Source of the DNA: Gammaproteobacteria bacterium
Lineage (GTDB): Bacteria; Pseudomonadota; Gammaproteobacteria; Steroidobacterales; Steroidobacteraceae
NCBI GenBank assembly: GCA_947452065.1
Contig: CANGBB010000003.1
Coordinates: 151,460 to 215,459 of the forward strand
DNA length: 64,000 nt
Reading direction: 5' to 3'
The notes beneath the pieces were generated by a model that worked only from the letters and a program-made list of their open reading frames with translations, searched no databases and had not been told where the DNA came from. A program made the position numbers and the translations under genes. Below, piece by piece: positions 51,511 through 64,000 of this stretch. Each line of letters opens with the position of its first letter. Position 1 is the first letter of the stretch.

Positions 51511-52458
51511 ATGAGCACTCCTAAAAAGCCGACCTTGGGCCGTGGCCTGGCAGACCTGCTCGGGCAGGCGCAGGCGCGTCCCGTACCGGTCACCGCTGGG
51601 CAGCCGGTCCCTCCGGCTGAAGGCGCCGTCGCCGCGCCCACCGGCCGGCCCGCGGACTCTGAACTGACCCGCCTGCCGCTCGACCTGCTGCAGCGCGGCA
51701 AGTATCAGCCGCGTGTGGACATGCGGCCTGAATCGCTGGCGGAACTGGCCGCATCGATCCGGGCGCAGGGTGTGGTGCAGCCCATCGTGGTCCGTCCGTT
51801 GGGTCCGCCCGAGCCGGGCCAGCAGCAACGCTACGAGATCATCGCTGGCGAACGCCGCTGGCGCGCGGCCCAACAGGCTGGGCTGACGCATATCCCGGCG
51901 GTGGTCCGGCAGGTGCCAGACAGCGCCGCCATTGCCATGGCGCTGATCGAGAACATTCAGCGCGAAAACCTCAATCCGCTCGAGGAGGCGCGCTCGCTGG
52001 AGCGGTTGATCGCGGAATTTGGCCTTACACATCAACAGGCTGCGGATGCCGTTGGTCGCTCACGCGCCGCGGTCAGCAACCTGCTGCGCCTGCTGGAACT
52101 GGCCCCCGAGGTGTGCGAGCGACTCGAGCGCCGCGAACTGGAAATGGGCCATGCGCGTGCGCTGCTGGGCCTGGAGAACCGCCGCAAGCAGGTGGAACTG
52201 GCCACTCTGGTGGTGACCAAGAGCCTCTCGGTGCGCGAAACCGAGGCGCTGGTGCGGCGCATGACTGCCCCGGCCGATGCGCCCGCCGCGCCCAGCTCCC
52301 GTTCGCTCGATCCAAACATTCGCCGGCTGCAGGACGACCTATCCGAAAAGCTCGGTGCCAAAGTGGCCATCGAACACAGCAGCAGCGGCAAGGGCCGCCT
52401 CGTGCTGAGCTACAACAGTCTCGATGAACTGGACGGAATTCTGGGCCATTTCCAGTAA
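51511..52458 (+). CDS. parB: Chromosome partitioning protein ParB (Spo0J)
   Basis: 315 residues. Opens KKPTLGRGLADLLG. CTP-binding/N-domain motifs GKYQPRVDM and IIAGERRWRAAQ(Q) (GERR box), HTH segment LTHQQAADAVGRSRAAVSNLLR for parS binding, and a C-terminal dimerisation domain ending GRLVLSYNSLDELDGIL. Loads at parS and spreads as a clamp. Confidence 0.97.
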   Translation: MSTPKKPTLGRGLADLLGQAQARPVPVTAGQPVPPAEGAVAAPTGRPADSELTRLPLDLLQRGKYQPRVDMRPESLAELAASIRAQGVVQPIVVRPLGPPEPGQQQRYEIIAGERRWRAAQQAGLTHIPAVVRQVPDSAAIAMALIENIQRENLNPLEEARSLERLIAEFGLTHQQAADAVGRSRAAVSNLLRLLELAPEVCERLERRELEMGHARALLGLENRRKQVELATLVVTKSLSVRETEALVRRMTAPADAPAAPSSRSLDPNIRRLQDDLSEKLGAKVAIEHSSSGKGRLVLSYNSLDELDGILGHFQ

Positions 52459-52507
52459 AACCGGCCGCGTTTCGTCGCAGTATTGCGCCACTGTCACTCA
52501 TCCTTGA

Positions 52508-52537
52508 TTGAAAGCGTCGCACCAACACCCTTATAAT
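52508..52537 (+). promoter_or_regulatory. Sigma-70 promoter of the atp operon
   Basis: TTGAAA (52508-52513), 18 bp spacer, perfect TATAAT (52532-52537). Predicted start near 52544, about 22 nt before atpI. Confidence 0.7.
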
Positions 52538-52565
52538 CGCGCGCCTTTGCTGACCGGGGCCGCTG

Positions 52566-52967
52566 ATGGTTGCCGGAAATATCAATAGCTTCAATGACAT
52601 CCGGCCATTGGCCGGTCGCATACTGCGCTGGCAGGTGCGCATTGCGCTGGTGGTGGCGGGGGCGGCTGGCCTGTTAGGGGGTCGGTCTGCTGGACTCTCG
52701 GCCCTTGCGGGAGGGGCGATCGGAGTGATCGCCAACCTATACATGACGCTCAAAGCGTTGAAGCCGGCCGCGACGCCGGGTGGTGCGCTTGGGCGGATAT
52801 ATATGGGTCAGCTGGTGAAGGTGGCGATCACCGTCGGCCTGTTCATGGCTGCGGCACGTGTGCGCGGGCTTTCGTGGCCGGCGCTTCTGATCGGCTACCT
52901 CAGCACGCTGATCGTGTTCTGGTGGGTGCCCTTCAGGGCTGGGTCGACGGATAGCGGCGGTCATTAG
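52566..52967 (+). CDS. atpI: ATP synthase accessory protein I
   Basis: 133 residues, with four hydrophobic segments (about 24-42, 45-65, 82-100, 102-122). AtpI assists c-ring assembly. Identification rests on size, topology, the AGGAIGVIANLYM segment and place at the head of the atp operon. Confidence 0.88.
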   Translation: MVAGNINSFNDIRPLAGRILRWQVRIALVVAGAAGLLGGRSAGLSALAGGAIGVIANLYMTLKALKPAATPGGALGRIYMGQLVKVAITVGLFMAAARVRGLSWPALLIGYLSTLIVFWWVPFRAGSTDSGGH

Positions 52968-52974
52968 GGAATAG

Positions 52975-53808
<834 letters not shown>

Positions 53809-53872
53809 TTGCCACCGGCTACTGTTTTCTTGAATGTTTTTGTTACTTGATCGGACAGACCAGGAGATCTGA

Positions 53873-54142
<270 letters not shown>

Positions 54143-54199
54143 GACGTCTGACGAGCTGGGTAGCAAGACTCTTCGAGCTAAGGCCAAGGCGGAGCGCCG

Positions 54200-54679
54200 A
54201 TGGACATTAATGCAACCTTCATAGGGCAGATCATCGTTTTCCTGATCCTGCTCTGGTTCATCTACAAGGTCGTCACGCCGATGCTGGCGGGCCCGATCGG
54301 CGAGCGCCAGAAGAGGATCACCGACGGTCTGGCTGCTGCCGAAAAAGGGCAGAAGGACCTCGAGGAAGCGCGCGGTCGCGTCGACGCACTCGTGCGTGAA
54401 TCGCGTGAGCGTGCGCGTTCCGTCGAGGATCAGGCTGCGCGGCGTGCCACCGAACTGGTCGAGGCGGCCAAGCAAAACGCGCAGGCCGAAGGCGCACGCA
54501 TCGTTGAGACTGCGCGCGTCGAGGTCGGTAACGAAGCGCAGCGCGTCCGCGACGCTCTGGCTCGCGAGGCCGGCACGCTGGTGGTCAAGGCCGCCAGTCA
54601 GCTGCTGGGCCGCGAGGTCGATGCCAAGGCGCACGCCCAGCTGCTCGATCAGCTGGCCAACGACATCGCGCGCGGCTGA
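54200..54679 (+). CDS. atpF: ATP synthase F0 subunit b
   Basis: 159 residues (E. coli 156). N-terminal membrane helix ([20 protein letters not shown]), then a long charged helix (about 30-150) that forms the peripheral stalk dimer. Confidence 0.98.
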   Translation: MDINATFIGQIIVFLILLWFIYKVVTPMLAGPIGERQKRITDGLAAAEKGQKDLEEARGRVDALVRESRERARSVEDQAARRATELVEAAKQNAQAEGARIVETARVEVGNEAQRVRDALAREAGTLVVKAASQLLGREVDAKAHAQLLDQLANDIARG

Positions 54680-54682
54680 GCC

Positions 54683-55222
54683 ATGGCGGATATCGCAACC
54701 ACTTCCCGACCGTATGCTCGCGCTGCCTTCGAGGCAGCGCAGGCGGGCGCTTCGCTGGCCCAGTGGGACGAGTTCCTGTCGCTGGCTGCCAGTGTGGTCG
54801 CGGATGAGCGCGTGTCGCCGCTGATCGGCAGCCCGCGCGTTCTGGGCAGCGAGCTGGTGAAGTTCATCCTGGAACTCACGGGTCGCAGCGGTGGTGGCAA
54901 GGAGGAAAACTTCCTGGCCCTACTCGCCGAGAACCGTCGCTTGCCGCTGCTGCCGGAGATTGCAGCACAGTTTGCGGTGCTGCGTGCTGACGCCGAGCAA
55001 CAGGCCGACGTGGAAGTGCGCACTGCGATGGAGCTGACCGCCGAACAGCTGTCGAAGTTGAATGCAGTGCTGACGGCGCGTCTCAAGCGCACCGTACGCA
55101 TCCATCAGGTGCTCGACCCTTCACTCATCGGTGGCGCGATCGTGCGCCACGGCGACTTGGTGTTCGACGGATCGCTCCGCGGTCGTGTCGAACGCCTTGG
55201 CGCCGCCCTGGCCCGCGCCTGA
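54683..55222 (+). CDS. atpH: ATP synthase F1 subunit delta
   Basis: 179 residues. Opens TTSRPYARAAFEAAQ; C-terminal IGGAIVRHGDLVFDGSLRGR is diagnostic. Links the b dimer to the top of F1. Starts 3 bp after atpF. Confidence 0.98.
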   Translation: MADIATTSRPYARAAFEAAQAGASLAQWDEFLSLAASVVADERVSPLIGSPRVLGSELVKFILELTGRSGGGKEENFLALLAENRRLPLLPEIAAQFAVLRADAEQQADVEVRTAMELTAEQLSKLNAVLTARLKRTVRIHQVLDPSLIGGAIVRHGDLVFDGSLRGRVERLGAALARA

Positions 55223-55252
55223 TCCAACCGAATTCGATTCAAGGAAAAAGTC

Positions 55253-56791
<1,539 letters not shown>

Positions 56792-56839
56792 GTCCAGTCC
56801 GGCACGTATACAGCGACGGCGTAGACACAGCGAGCAGAC

Positions 56840-59136
<2,297 letters not shown>

Positions 59137-59188
59137 GTTGTCGCAGGGCAACACAGCGCAGCACACTCACAGTAGCGGATACGCAACC

Positions 59189-59620
59189 ATGGCAGCCACC
59201 GACACCATCCACGTCGACATCGTCAGCGCCGAGGGAGAAGTTTTCTCCGGTCCGGCGAAGATGGTGTTCCTCCCGGCCGCCGAAGGCGAGATCGGTGTTG
59301 CACCTCGCCATGCACCGCTGCTCTCGCTGCTCAAGCCGGGCGAGGTGCGAGTGCAGCCGGCTGATGGTGGCCCTGAACAATATTTCTTCGTCGGTGGCGG
59401 TGCGCTGGAAGTCCAGCCCAAGAAAGTGACCGTGCTGGCGGATACCGCCACGCGTGCTCATGACCTCGACGAGGCCGCAGCGATCGAAGCGCGCAAGCGG
59501 GCCGAGGAAGTGCTGGCCGGCAAGATCGACAAGATCGAGCAGGCCGAGGCGTTGGCCGAACTGGCACGCGCTGCGGCCCAGCTGAAGCTGATCGACCGCC
59601 TACGCAAGATTCGCAGCTGA
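59189..59620 (+). CDS. atpC: ATP synthase F1 subunit epsilon
   Basis: 143 residues from ATG 59189; the frame opens at 59138 but homology starts at TIHVDIVSAEGEVFSG. A beta-sandwich domain (about 1-90) is followed by two C-terminal helices (LDEAAAIEARKRAEEVL) that can inhibit ATPase activity. Last gene of the operon. Confidence 0.98.
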   Translation: MAATDTIHVDIVSAEGEVFSGPAKMVFLPAAEGEIGVAPRHAPLLSLLKPGEVRVQPADGGPEQYFFVGGGALEVQPKKVTVLADTATRAHDLDEAAAIEARKRAEEVLAGKIDKIEQAEALAELARAAAQLKLIDRLRKIRS

Positions 59621-59710
59621 GCAGATTGCGCCGGAGTTGACCGGCATTCAGTCCGTACCCTGTGATGTCAGTTCAGAGGTCTTTGACCCTGTGATAAATT
59701 GACAAACTCA

Positions 59711-61123
59711 ATGTCGGGCACCAAAGCACAACAGGCGCCGCTGGCCGTCATCGTTCTGGCCGCGGGACAGGGCAAGCGGATGCATTCCGATCTGCCCAAA
59801 GTGCTGCAGCCGCTTGCCGGCAAACCACTGCTGACCCATGTGCTCGAGTGCGCCGCTGCGCTGCAGCCGGCGGCCACCCATATTGTCTACGGCCATGGTG
59901 GCGAGCGCGTACGCGCCGCTCTTGGTCATGCGCTCAGCGTTGGCGATGCATCGCTCCCGCTTAACTGGGCACTCCAGGCGCAGCAGCTCGGCACCGGTCA
60001 TGCGGTGGCGCAGGCCATGCCCCATGTCAGTGATGAGCAGATGGTGCTCGTGCTTTACGGCGATGTACCGCTGGTACGTCGCGAGACTCTGCAGCAGCTG
60101 ATCGAACTGGCCGGACCCAAAGCGGTTGCGCTGCTCACCGTGCAGCTCACGGATGCAACCGGTTACGGTCGCATCGTGCGCAATCGTCAGGGCGAGGTGC
60201 AGCGCATCGTCGAGCACAAGGATGCGACAGCCACGCAGCGCCGCATCAACGAAGGCAACAGCGGCATTCTCGCCGCGCCGGCCAAGCTCCTGCGCCGGTG
60301 GCTGGCAAAGCTAAAGTCTGACAATGCCCAGGGCGAGTACTACCTCACCGACATCATTGCGATGGCCGTGAAGGACAAGGTCAAAGTTCGGCCGTTGATA
60401 GCACCAACACTGGCTGAGGTACTGGGCGTCAATGACAAGCGCCAACTCGCCGAGCTGGAAGCGCACTACCGCCGTCAGCGCGCTGATGAACTGATGGCGG
60501 CGGGTGTCACGATCATTGATCCCTCGCGCATCGACCTTCGCGGTGTCATCACCACCGGACGTGATGTGCAGCTGGACGTCAATGTCGTGCTCGAAGGCCC
60601 GGTTCATTTGGGTGATGGCGTCAAGGTGGGTGCTAATTGCGTGATCAGTGCAGCGCGCATCGGAATGGGCACAGTCATTCGTCCGAATTGTGTGATCGAG
60701 AATGCGGAAATCGGCGCCAGCTGCCAGATCGGCCCCTTTGCCCGCGTGCGGCCAGACACAGAGCTGGCTGATGATGTGCATCTCGGCAACTTCGTCGAGA
60801 TCAAGAAAAGCCGTATCGGCCGCGGCAGCAAGGTCAATCACCTCAGCTATGTCGGCGACAGCATCGTAGGTAGCCAGGTCAACGTTGGTGCAGGCACCAT
60901 CACGTGCAACTACGATGGCGTCAACAAGTCGCAGACACAGATCGGCGATGGCGCTTTCATTGGCTCGGGCTCCATGCTGGTGGCACCCGTCAAGATTGGT
61001 GCCGGTGCGGTTATCGGTGCCGGTTCGACGATCACCCGCGATGCGCCCGACGATCGATTGACGCTTGAACGCAGCCAGCAGCGAACCATCGAACAGTGGC
61101 GTCGGCCCACCAAGAAAACCTGA
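59711..61123 (+). CDS. glmU: Bifunctional UDP-N-acetylglucosamine pyrophosphorylase/glucosamine-1-phosphate acetyltransferase
   Basis: 470 residues from ATG 59711 (an in-frame TTG at 59699 is an alternative; neither has a clear Shine-Dalgarno). N-terminal uridyltransferase with [18 protein letters not shown]-terminal left-handed beta helix with hexapeptide repeats (about 260-450) and the acetyltransferase segment [16 protein letters not shown]. Makes UDP-GlcNAc for peptidoglycan and LPS. glmS follows after 22 bp. Confidence 0.98.
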   Translation: MSGTKAQQAPLAVIVLAAGQGKRMHSDLPKVLQPLAGKPLLTHVLECAAALQPAATHIVYGHGGERVRAALGHALSVGDASLPLNWALQAQQLGTGHAVAQAMPHVSDEQMVLVLYGDVPLVRRETLQQLIELAGPKAVALLTVQLTDATGYGRIVRNRQGEVQRIVEHKDATATQRRINEGNSGILAAPAKLLRRWLAKLKSDNAQGEYYLTDIIAMAVKDKVKVRPLIAPTLAEVLGVNDKRQLAELEAHYRRQRADELMAAGVTIIDPSRIDLRGVITTGRDVQLDVNVVLEGPVHLGDGVKVGANCVISAARIGMGTVIRPNCVIENAEIGASCQIGPFARVRPDTELADDVHLGNFVEIKKSRIGRGSKVNHLSYVGDSIVGSQVNVGAGTITCNYDGVNKSQTQIGDGAFIGSGSMLVAPVKIGAGAVIGAGSTITRDAPDDRLTLERSQQRTIEQWRRPTKKT

Positions 61124-61145
61124 ACCAGACGGAGCAGCGACTCTC

Positions 61146-62981
61146 ATGTGCGGAATAGTGGCGGCAATTGCCGGGCGCGATGTGGTTCCCGTTCTGGTCG
61201 AAGGCCTGAAGCGGCTGGAATACCGCGGCTATGATTCTGCCGGCCTGGCCGTGCTCAGCGATGCAGGCAAGGTTGAGCGCGTTCGTACCGTTGGCAAGGT
61301 GAAGGCGCTTGCTGAAGCGCTGGTGCTCGCACCGTTATCCGGACAGCTGGGCATCGCGCACACGCGCTGGGCAACGCATGGTGTTCCCAGTGAGCGCAAT
61401 GCGCACCCGCATATCTCGCGTGACGGTCTCGCGGTCGTCCACAACGGCATCATCGAAAATCACGAAGAGCTGCGCGCCGAACTCAGGCGCCTCGGCTATG
61501 TATTCACTTCCGAGACCGACACGGAGGTGGTGGCGCATCGCGTTCACTACCATCTCGCACGCCTCGGCGAGTTGTTCAAGGCTGTGCGCGCCACCGTAGC
61601 CGAACTCGAGGGCGCCTACGCGCTCGCGGTCATCGACCAGAGTGAACCGAACAAGATCATCACTGCACGCGCCGGCTGCCCGGTAGTGGTGGGTGTCGGT
61701 CAGGGCGAGAACTTCATTGCCTCCGACGTTGTGGCACTGCTGCCCGTGACACGCCGCTTCATGTTTCTTGAAGAGGGTGACGTTGCAGAAGTTTCCCGGG
61801 GCGGCGTCCATGTCATCGATCATGAGGGCAGGCTGGTCGAGCGTCCGGTGCGAGAGAGCGAGATGTCATCCGAGGCCGCCGAGAAGGGCCAGTTTGAGCA
61901 TTTCATGCTCAAAGAAATCCATGAGCAGGCGCGCGCGGTGGCCAACACCCTGCAGGAACGCATCGCTGGTGGTCGGTTGCTGGAGCAGGCATTCGGGCCC
62001 TCGGCCAATGAAATCTTCAAGCGCGTCCGTGCGGTGCAGATTGTCGCCTGCGGAACGAGCTACCACGCGGGCTGCGTGGCGCGGCACTTCATCGAGCAGT
62101 ACTGCCGCATTCCCTGCAATGTCGAGATCGCGAGCGAATTCCGCTACCGCAATCCGGTAGTCACGCCCGACACCTTGTTCGTGACCATCTCACAGTCCGG
62201 GGAAACCGCGGACACGCTGGCTGCGCTTCGTTTGGCCAAGCAGATTGGCTATGTGGCCACGCTGACCGTCTGCAATGTTCCCGAGAGCATGATGGTGCGC
62301 GAGTCTGATCTCGTGATGCTGACCCGCGCCGGTCCGGAGATCGGCGTAGCGTCTACCAAGGCGTTCACCACGCAGCTGACGGCGCTGGCCATGCTCACCG
62401 TGGCACTGGCCAAGCACAACGGTGCTGATACCGAGAGCGAGCGCGCACTCGTACATCAGTTGGTTGAGCTGCCGGGCCTGCTGGAGAAGACTCTGCAGCT
62501 GGATGCGGCCGTTCACAAGCTGGCACTGAATTTTGCGCAGAAGCACCACGCATTGTTCCTCGGTCGCGGACCGCTGTATGCGATCGCGATGGAAGGCGCG
62601 CTCAAGCTCAAGGAAATCTCCTATATCCATGCCGAGGCCTATGCCTCGGGCGAGCTCAAGCACGGCCCGCTGGCGCTGATCGATGACGACATGCCGGTCA
62701 TCGCGGTGGCTCCGAACAATGAGCTGCTGGAAAAGCTGAAGTCAAACCTGATGGAAGTGCGCGCGCGCGGCGGTGAGCTGTATGTGTTCGCCGATCCAGA
62801 ATCTGGCTTCACGAATTCTGACGGCGTGCACGTGATCGAAATGCCCCGGCATGTCACCCAGTTCCAGGCGCCGATCGTCTACACCCTCCCGCTGCAGCTG
62901 CTTGCCTACCACGTCGCCATCCAGCGCGGCACCGATGTGGACCAGCCACGCAATCTCGCCAAGAGTCTGACGGTGGAATAG
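61146..62981 (+). CDS. glmS: Glutamine-fructose-6-phosphate aminotransferase (isomerising)
   Basis: Makes glucosamine-6-phosphate. 611 residues from ATG 61146. The start is fixed by MCGIV: Cys2 must become the N-terminal nucleophile, so the longer frame (from 61065) is excluded. Glutaminase domain (1-240, [22 protein letters not shown]), then two SIS domains ([21 protein letters not shown]) and the C-terminal LAKSLTVE. No ribozyme-like leader is visible. Confidence 0.99.
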   Translation: MCGIVAAIAGRDVVPVLVEGLKRLEYRGYDSAGLAVLSDAGKVERVRTVGKVKALAEALVLAPLSGQLGIAHTRWATHGVPSERNAHPHISRDGLAVVHNGIIENHEELRAELRRLGYVFTSETDTEVVAHRVHYHLARLGELFKAVRATVAELEGAYALAVIDQSEPNKIITARAGCPVVVGVGQGENFIASDVVALLPVTRRFMFLEEGDVAEVSRGGVHVIDHEGRLVERPVRESEMSSEAAEKGQFEHFMLKEIHEQARAVANTLQERIAGGRLLEQAFGPSANEIFKRVRAVQIVACGTSYHAGCVARHFIEQYCRIPCNVEIASEFRYRNPVVTPDTLFVTISQSGETADTLAALRLAKQIGYVATLTVCNVPESMMVRESDLVMLTRAGPEIGVASTKAFTTQLTALAMLTVALAKHNGADTESERALVHQLVELPGLLEKTLQLDAAVHKLALNFAQKHHALFLGRGPLYAIAMEGALKLKEISYIHAEAYASGELKHGPLALIDDDMPVIAVAPNNELLEKLKSNLMEVRARGGELYVFADPESGFTNSDGVHVIEMPRHVTQFQAPIVYTLPLQLLAYHVAIQRGTDVDQPRNLAKSLTVE

Positions 62982-62987
62982 TTTTGC

Positions 62988-63007
62988 ATCCACTCTCCCG
63001 AGTGGAT
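62988..63007 (+). terminator. Hairpin after glmS
   Basis: Perfect 8-bp stem ATCCACTC/GAGTGGAT with a TCCC loop, 6 bp after the glmS stop. No T-run follows (TTTT precedes it), so it would work better as a terminator in the opposite direction or as an mRNA end. The rest of 63008-63234 shows no recognised feature. Confidence 0.45.
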
Positions 63008-63234
63008 CGCGATGCCACCAGCTTGCGCGGCCCGCCACCAATAAGGGTGAGGCCAGCTTTGGATTGACTAGCATCGGGTCTCTAAGGCATAACTGTAGGG
63101 TGAAGATCGCGGTACCACTGCAGCCACCAGTCGGTCTGCAGGACGTATCTGAATAGATCTCAAGATGAGCCCTGATAGGGCTGGTATTGCAACGGCTGAT
63201 GATCGCCAGATAGAAATCAGGCAAAGGAAGTGGC

Positions 63235-63375
63235 ATGAGCCTTTTTGAAGACAAGCTGAACATTCGAAAAGACAGCAAGTTGAACAACCACATTGTTCGC
63301 AAAAGTGCCTGGCTCATATTTTTGTTGTTGTGCCTGGCGATGATTGGCGGAGTGCTCTCGATTTATTTCAAGTAA
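63235..63375 (+). CDS. Small single-pass membrane protein (46 aa), unknown
   Basis: 46 codons from ATG with AGGAAG 4-9 nt upstream (63225-63230). The N-terminal half is charged (SLFEDKLNIRKDSKLNNH). It is followed by a hydrophobic segment (about 25-44, WLIFLLLCLAMIGGVLSIY) ending in FK-stop. Topology suggests cytoplasmic N-terminus with positive residues before the helix. No family recognised. It lies alone between glmS and the arsC fragment; coding status rests on the ribosome site and membrane-protein composition only. Confidence 0.5.
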   Translation: MSLFEDKLNIRKDSKLNNHIVRKSAWLIFLLLCLAMIGGVLSIYFK

Positions 63376-63381
63376 AGCGGA

Positions 63382-63482
63382 AGCCCTTGGCTGAGTAGTG
63401 CGGCGACCAGGACGCCGCAACGACCGCCTTCTAGGATGCGGTGGCCGATAAGCCGAGTCCCAAGGGCTACGGTTTCTCGGCT
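63382..63482 (+). ncRNA. Structured intergenic element with AGGA loops (candidate small RNA)
   Basis: Outer 9-bp pairing 63382-63390 with 63460-63468. Inside it are hairpin GCGGCG/CGCCGC (63400-63418) with loop ACCAGGA and hairpin ACCGC/GCGGT (63423-63442) with loop CTTCTAGGAT. A further 7-bp stem AGCCGAG/CTCGGCT (63451-63457 with 63476-63482) encloses the 3' arm of the outer stem and could form a pseudoknot. Loops presenting AGGA resemble CsrA/RsmA targets. It could also be a 3' structure of the small membrane protein gene. No promoter was identified. Confidence 0.3.
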
Positions 63483-63667
63483 GCACCTGAATCTTCAATG
63501 GATGCGTCGCCGCCTTTGTGATGCGGCTGTCGACGGCGTGCCTGCGCTGTCACAGAGCTGTCTTATAGTTCGACAACACTACAGTCATAGAAGCGATAAT
63601 CGCCGTGCAGTCGCTGGTCGCGCTGAGTCATTAGACACGGCTGAAACAAATGCTGAGACAGCAATCG

Positions 63668-63871
63668 ATGAAGACGTACAACATCCTGTTCCTGTGCACC
63701 CATAATTCCGCGAGATCCATTCTTGGGGAGGCGTTGGCGAGCACGCAGACAAACGGCAGGTTCATTGGATATTCCGCAGGATCGAGGCCGGGAAGCGGGG
63801 TGAATCCGTTTGCGAAAGAGCTGGTAGTACAGATGGGCTACCCTGTGGAGACGACGTCCCCCCGCTTTTGA
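63668..63871 (+). pseudogene. arsC: Truncated arsenate reductase ArsC (LMW-PTP type)
   Basis: Starts MKTYNILFLCTHNSARSILG with the phosphatase P-loop C-x5-R (C10 to R16). Family resemblance continues to about residue 60 (MGYPVE), then ends in TTSPRF and a stop at 67. Family members have about 130-170 residues, so the C-terminal half with the catalytic acid loop is missing. An IS3-type orfA begins 44 bp after the stop, so insertion is the likely cause of truncation. Composition and content differ from the housekeeping genes before it. 63483-63667 upstream holds no recognised operator. Confidence 0.8.
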
Positions 63872-63892
63872 GTAGCAGAAAGGTCTAGAGTC

Positions 63893-64000
63893 TGACCCCG
63901 GCTAGGAGGTTGGACGTGAAGAAGCGGTATACGGAAGAGCAGATCATTGGGTTTCTGAAGGAAGGCGAGCGGGGCGTGCCGGTGAAGGAGCTTTGCCGCA
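63893..64000 (+). mobile_element. Left end of an IS3-family insertion sequence (partial)
   Basis: Begins somewhere between about 63850, where ArsC homology ends, and 63893 (TGACCCCGG), and continues beyond the window. The terminal inverted repeat cannot be set because the other end is not present. Confidence 0.65.
63916..64000 (+). CDS. IS3-family transposase OrfA (partial)
   Basis: GTG start with AGGAGG at 63904-63909. The 28 codons in the window read MKKRYTEEQIIGFLKEGERG and on to VPVKELCR, the classic opening of IS3-family OrfA proteins with an N-terminal helix-turn-helix that binds the element's ends. The rest, and OrfB with its DDE domain, lie outside the window. Confidence 0.88.
   Translation, partial: MKKRYTEEQIIGFLKEGERGVPVKELCR

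Noticed and set aside
60910..61146. glmS ribozyme or leader riboswitch
   Set aside because: glmS starts 22 bp after glmU, leaving no space for the roughly 170-nt ribozyme, which is also largely confined to Firmicutes and relatives.
63382..63482. tRNA or integron attC site for the structured element after the small ORF
   Set aside because: No TPsiC loop, anticodon arm or CCA-compatible acceptor, and no paired GTTRRRY/RYYYAAC core sites; left as an unassigned structured element.

Overview
The window is a chromosomal replication-origin region of a moderately GC-rich bacterium. The genes are gammaproteobacterial in type: 44-residue L34, GyrB of about 805 residues, the tatABC set, the trmL/gpsA/secB/grxC/rhodanese block, envC, a glnA-ntrB-ntrC locus with a sigma-54 promoter, and glyQ/glyS as two subunits. 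Gene content (M2 and S9-like peptidases, HDOD protein, cytochrome c4) would suit the Xanthomonadales/Nevskiales/Steroidobacteraceae neighbourhood. That placement is inference; no rRNA or other decisive marker is present.

Layout. 1-4.4 kb: end of uvrD, the Trk potassium system (trkA, trkH), then an NfeD/SPFH pair on the other strand. 4.5-10.2 kb (minus strand): mnmG, mnmE, yidC, yidD, rnpA, rpmH. 10.3-16.5 kb (plus): dnaA, a candidate oriC, dnaN, recF with two perfect parS sites inside it, gyrB. 16.5-26 kb: cardiolipin-synthase-like PLD protein, short-chain fatty-acid permease, DMT exporter, MFS transporter, HDOD protein, plsC, glyS and glyQ. 26-30.4 kb: nitrogen regulation (two NtrC sites, sigma-54 promoter, glnA, hairpin, ntrB, ntrC). 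30.4-41.9 kb: MscS channel, hydrolase, rlmE, FAD oxidoreductase, RNA methyltransferases, pyrD, gpsA, secB, grxC, rhodanese, envC, dedA, exporter. 41.9-50 kb: M2 peptidase lipoprotein with a POT peptide transporter, tatABC, dtd, cytochrome c4 and a degenerate S9-like protein. 50-63 kb: rsmG-parA-parB, the complete atpIBEFHAGDC operon, glmU and glmS. 63-64 kb: a small membrane protein, a structured intergenic stretch, an arsC fragment, and the start of an IS3-type element that runs off the window.

The main links are these. ParA/ParB (50.7-52.5 kb) should act on the two parS sites in recF, about 37 kb away and beside the origin. NtrB/NtrC should control glnA through the enhancer sites just upstream of it. 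YidC, the Tat translocase, SecB and the ATP synthase form an envelope and energy core. The POT transporter and M2 dipeptidase look like one peptide-use operon.

The most unusual signal is a repeated start arrangement. In mnmE, rnpA and the PLD gene, family homology extends back to a CTG codon that overlaps the upstream stop as CTGA. In rnpA and the PLD gene no ATG, GTG or TTG is available to give the conserved N-terminus. Other points worth checking are the paired parS sites encoding the same peptide, an S9-like protein without a recognisable catalytic triad, a class 1B PyrD without adjacent PyrK, a hairpin cluster with AGGA loops near 63.4 kb, and a long inverted repeat ahead of the HDOD gene. 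No tRNA, rRNA, CRISPR array or complete mobile element was seen.
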